From Paenibacillus sp. (GTDB lineage Bacteria > Bacillota > Bacilli > Paenibacillales > Paenibacillaceae): a stretch of 64,000 nucleotides of DNA. The DNA lies in the NCBI GenBank assembly GCA_017512705.1, contig JAFWEX010000129.1, forward strand, positions 124,001-188,000, in the 5' to 3' direction. A program made the translations under genes and the position numbers. Shown here piece by piece: positions 62,609 to 64,000 of the stretch. How positions within the stretch are numbered: the first letter of the stretch is position 1; each line of letters starts with the position of its first letter. The notes under the pieces are model-generated. The model made no database searches and was not told the DNA's origin. It was given only the letters and a program-made list of their open reading frames with translations.

Positions 62609-64000
62609 CGGTCTGCTCCCTCCACCACATAATCCATTCCATTCACACTAGAACCATCTACGTTGATTGTGGCTTCATTATAGTTGAGCAGAATAGTTGT
62701 ACCGCCGCTGTAAGTGACTCGGACAAGACCGTCCTGAACGCGTTCATGTTGAAGAATCTGCTCATTTTCCAGTTTGCCCAGCACCGTATTGGCCTCTTTA
62801 TATAAGTCGATAGCTTCATCCGCCCAATACTCGAATTCAGTGGCGTAGGCCGCATCATAATTTGTCAGCTTTAGCTTAGACGACGGTTCATATGTCCATT
62901 GAAAATAAGGAGCGGCTCCAAGTTCCAGGCTTCGGAGCAGTTGTTTTCGAAGATTCTGATCTCCTGACGTATTCATCGGAGATGCAGCATAGTTCATATA
63001 ACCGTGTATAACCATCGCATAGAACGGTACCTCTTCATCCGTAATGCTGAAACGACTTGAGCCCGCCGGAATATTGACGATATGTTGTGCACTTCGCCAA
63101 GCATAACTATTCGCAGCGGATAACATTAGTGTCGGATAACACTGATTCAACTGATCAAGCTGCTCCTGTACAATGTGTTTGGCAGTCTCCCGGTGGATGA
63201 CATGGCTGTCCCGATAGTCAGCGACCAGCATCTGACCAAGGTCACGTAATGACAGACTATCGAGTCCCATTTCACTGTACTTTGCGGCAAATTCATTGAC
63301 CACATACGGGAGCTTGGCTGCAGAAAGCAAATAATAGCTGTCTTTACTCTGATCCATGCGGTTCAGTGCGGGATTGTATGGATACAATTCTGCTGTCTCC
63401 CTGGTAACAAAGCGTGCAGCATCCGCAGACGGTGCAAAGTTCAGGTCATCGTGGTAGATCTGCTGAAATGCAGCGTCCGGGAACAAAGTGCCTCCCGATT
63501 GCTCCAATTGTTTAGACAATGCCCGAAGCTGCTCAAGAGTACCCACTTCGTGATCCAGTTTCACACGGGTGGGGGTGTGATGACTGAATCCACCGCCAAA
63601 CCAACCCTGAAACCGCATTTGTATCCGGTTCACTCCTTCCTTCTGAAGTCTGGAAGCCATCTCTGCTGCCTGTTCGTACGTGGTCATTGGCAGAGTCGTC
63701 CGATAGGGCACACTCAGGAAAGAGGTTCTTTTATCCACTGCACCTAAGATATCCATATAAAAAGGTAGCTCTGTCTGTTCAGTCAGCGGTTCCAGTACGC
63801 CAGCCTCAACTAAATATTGTTGGTACAGACGAGCCATCCCGGAATAACTGGCATCCTCCCCCTGCAGAAATTGATAACGAATCTGAAGATCACCACGAAA
63901 CGGTTCTTCGCTAAGAAGCTGAATCTCCTGCATGTTCTGCGAGGTGTACATCTCCAGTTCATCCTCGCCCCTCAGGGCAAACGAGGCATGCACGTGGTTA
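62605..64000 (-). CDS. DUF5696 protein, C-terminal part (gene cut by window end)
   Basis: The frame remains open to base 64000 (N-H-V-H-A-S-F), so the start is outside; 465 residues are seen. Contents match the DUF5696 family, large probably extracellular proteins found beside sugar ABC transporters in Paenibacillus: a region with RLYQQYLVEAGVLEPL, FYMDILGAVDKRTSFLSVPYRT, a TIM-barrel-like IQMRFQGWFGGGF, and SSVNGMDYVVEGADR at the end. A glycoside-hydrolase-like or sugar-binding role is inferred from fold-like features and context. The 4-base overlap with the permease implies one operon. Confidence 0.82.
   Translation of the reverse strand, partial: NHVHASFALRGEDELEMYTSQNMQEIQLLSEEPFRGDLQIRYQFLQGEDASYSGMARLYQQYLVEAGVLEPLTEQTELPFYMDILGAVDKRTSFLSVPYRTTLPMTTYEQAAEMASRLQKEGVNRIQMRFQGWFGGGFSHHTPTRVKLDHEVGTLEQLRALSKQLEQSGGTLFPDAAFQQIYHDDLNFAPSADAARFVTRETAELYPYNPALNRMDQSKDSYYLLSAAKLPYVVNEFAAKYSEMGLDSLSLRDLGQMLVADYRDSHVIHRETAKHIVQEQLDQLNQCYPTLMLSAANSYAWRSAQHIVNIPAGSSRFSITDEEVPFYAMVIHGYMNYAASPMNTSGDQNLRKQLLRSLELGAAPYFQWTYEPSSKLKLTNYDAAYATEFEYWADEAIDLYKEANTVLGKLENEQILQHERVQDGLVRVTYSGGTTILLNYNEATINVDGSSVNGMDYVVEGADR

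Overview
The window comes from a low-to-moderate GC Gram-positive chromosome, most probably a Paenibacillus or close relative. The signs are strong AGGAGG-type ribosome binding sites, a T-box leader, an L20-type leader in front of infC, lplABC-like sugar transporters without a local ATPase paired with a membrane-bound AraC regulator, and DUF5696, DUF3891 and DUF4179 proteins. Most of the window is ordinary core genome. No rRNA, tRNA, CRISPR array, prophage or intact insertion sequence was seen.

Layout. 1-6.6 kb: the end of an aldo/keto reductase converges on the branched-chain amino-acid operon ilvB-ilvN-ilvC-leuA (minus strand), which starts behind a leucine-type T-box leader; leuBCD do not follow. 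6.6-12.5 kb: a GNAT enzyme, a Gly/Pro/Tyr-repeat protein and a BMP-type nucleoside ABC importer (nupNOPQ-like). 13-14.5 kb: infC-rpmI-rplT with an attenuator and an AUU-started infC. 14.5-18.2 kb: a membrane glycosyltransferase, and a PAP2 phosphatase with a UgtP-like diacylglycerol glucosyltransferase. 18.3-24.5 kb: a sugar ABC importer divergent from a membrane AraC regulator. 24.5-29.7 kb: trmB, the tRNA wobble-uridine pair ytqA/ytqB, manA and a lysophospholipase-like hydrolase. 29.8-34 kb: odhAB. 34-42.4 kb: small enzymes (GNATs, NUDIX, DUF3891, coaA, DUF423, murI) mixed with gene wreckage: a frameshifted histidine phosphatase, a GNAT stump and a frameshifted short orphan. 42.4-48.9 kb: a six-gene minus-strand cluster. 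Five genes are translationally coupled (ketoacyl synthase III, ATP-grasp ligase, NAD-dependent reductase, metallo-hydrolase, F390-synthetase-like adenylating enzyme), followed by a short-chain dehydrogenase. It looks like a small uncharacterised acyl-metabolite pathway and is the best candidate here for an undescribed system. 49-55.5 kb: oxidoreductase, YdcF, nucleotidyltransferase, a TetR/MFS pair that share a repeated operator, and a GrpB-DUF1349 fusion. 55.6-59.1 kb: a SunI-like protein, then an ECF sigma factor with its DUF4179 anti-sigma and a secreted paralogue of the anti-sigma's outer domain, bracketed by about 175-bp direct repeats. 59.2-64 kb: an alpha/beta hydrolase and a second sugar ABC permease pair behind a DUF5696 protein cut by the window end.

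Several genes start downstream of the longest open frame; in each case the start was moved to the codon correctly spaced from a visible Shine-Dalgarno sequence (leuA, ilvC, nupO, infC, trmB, the ATP-grasp gene, the sigma factor and others).
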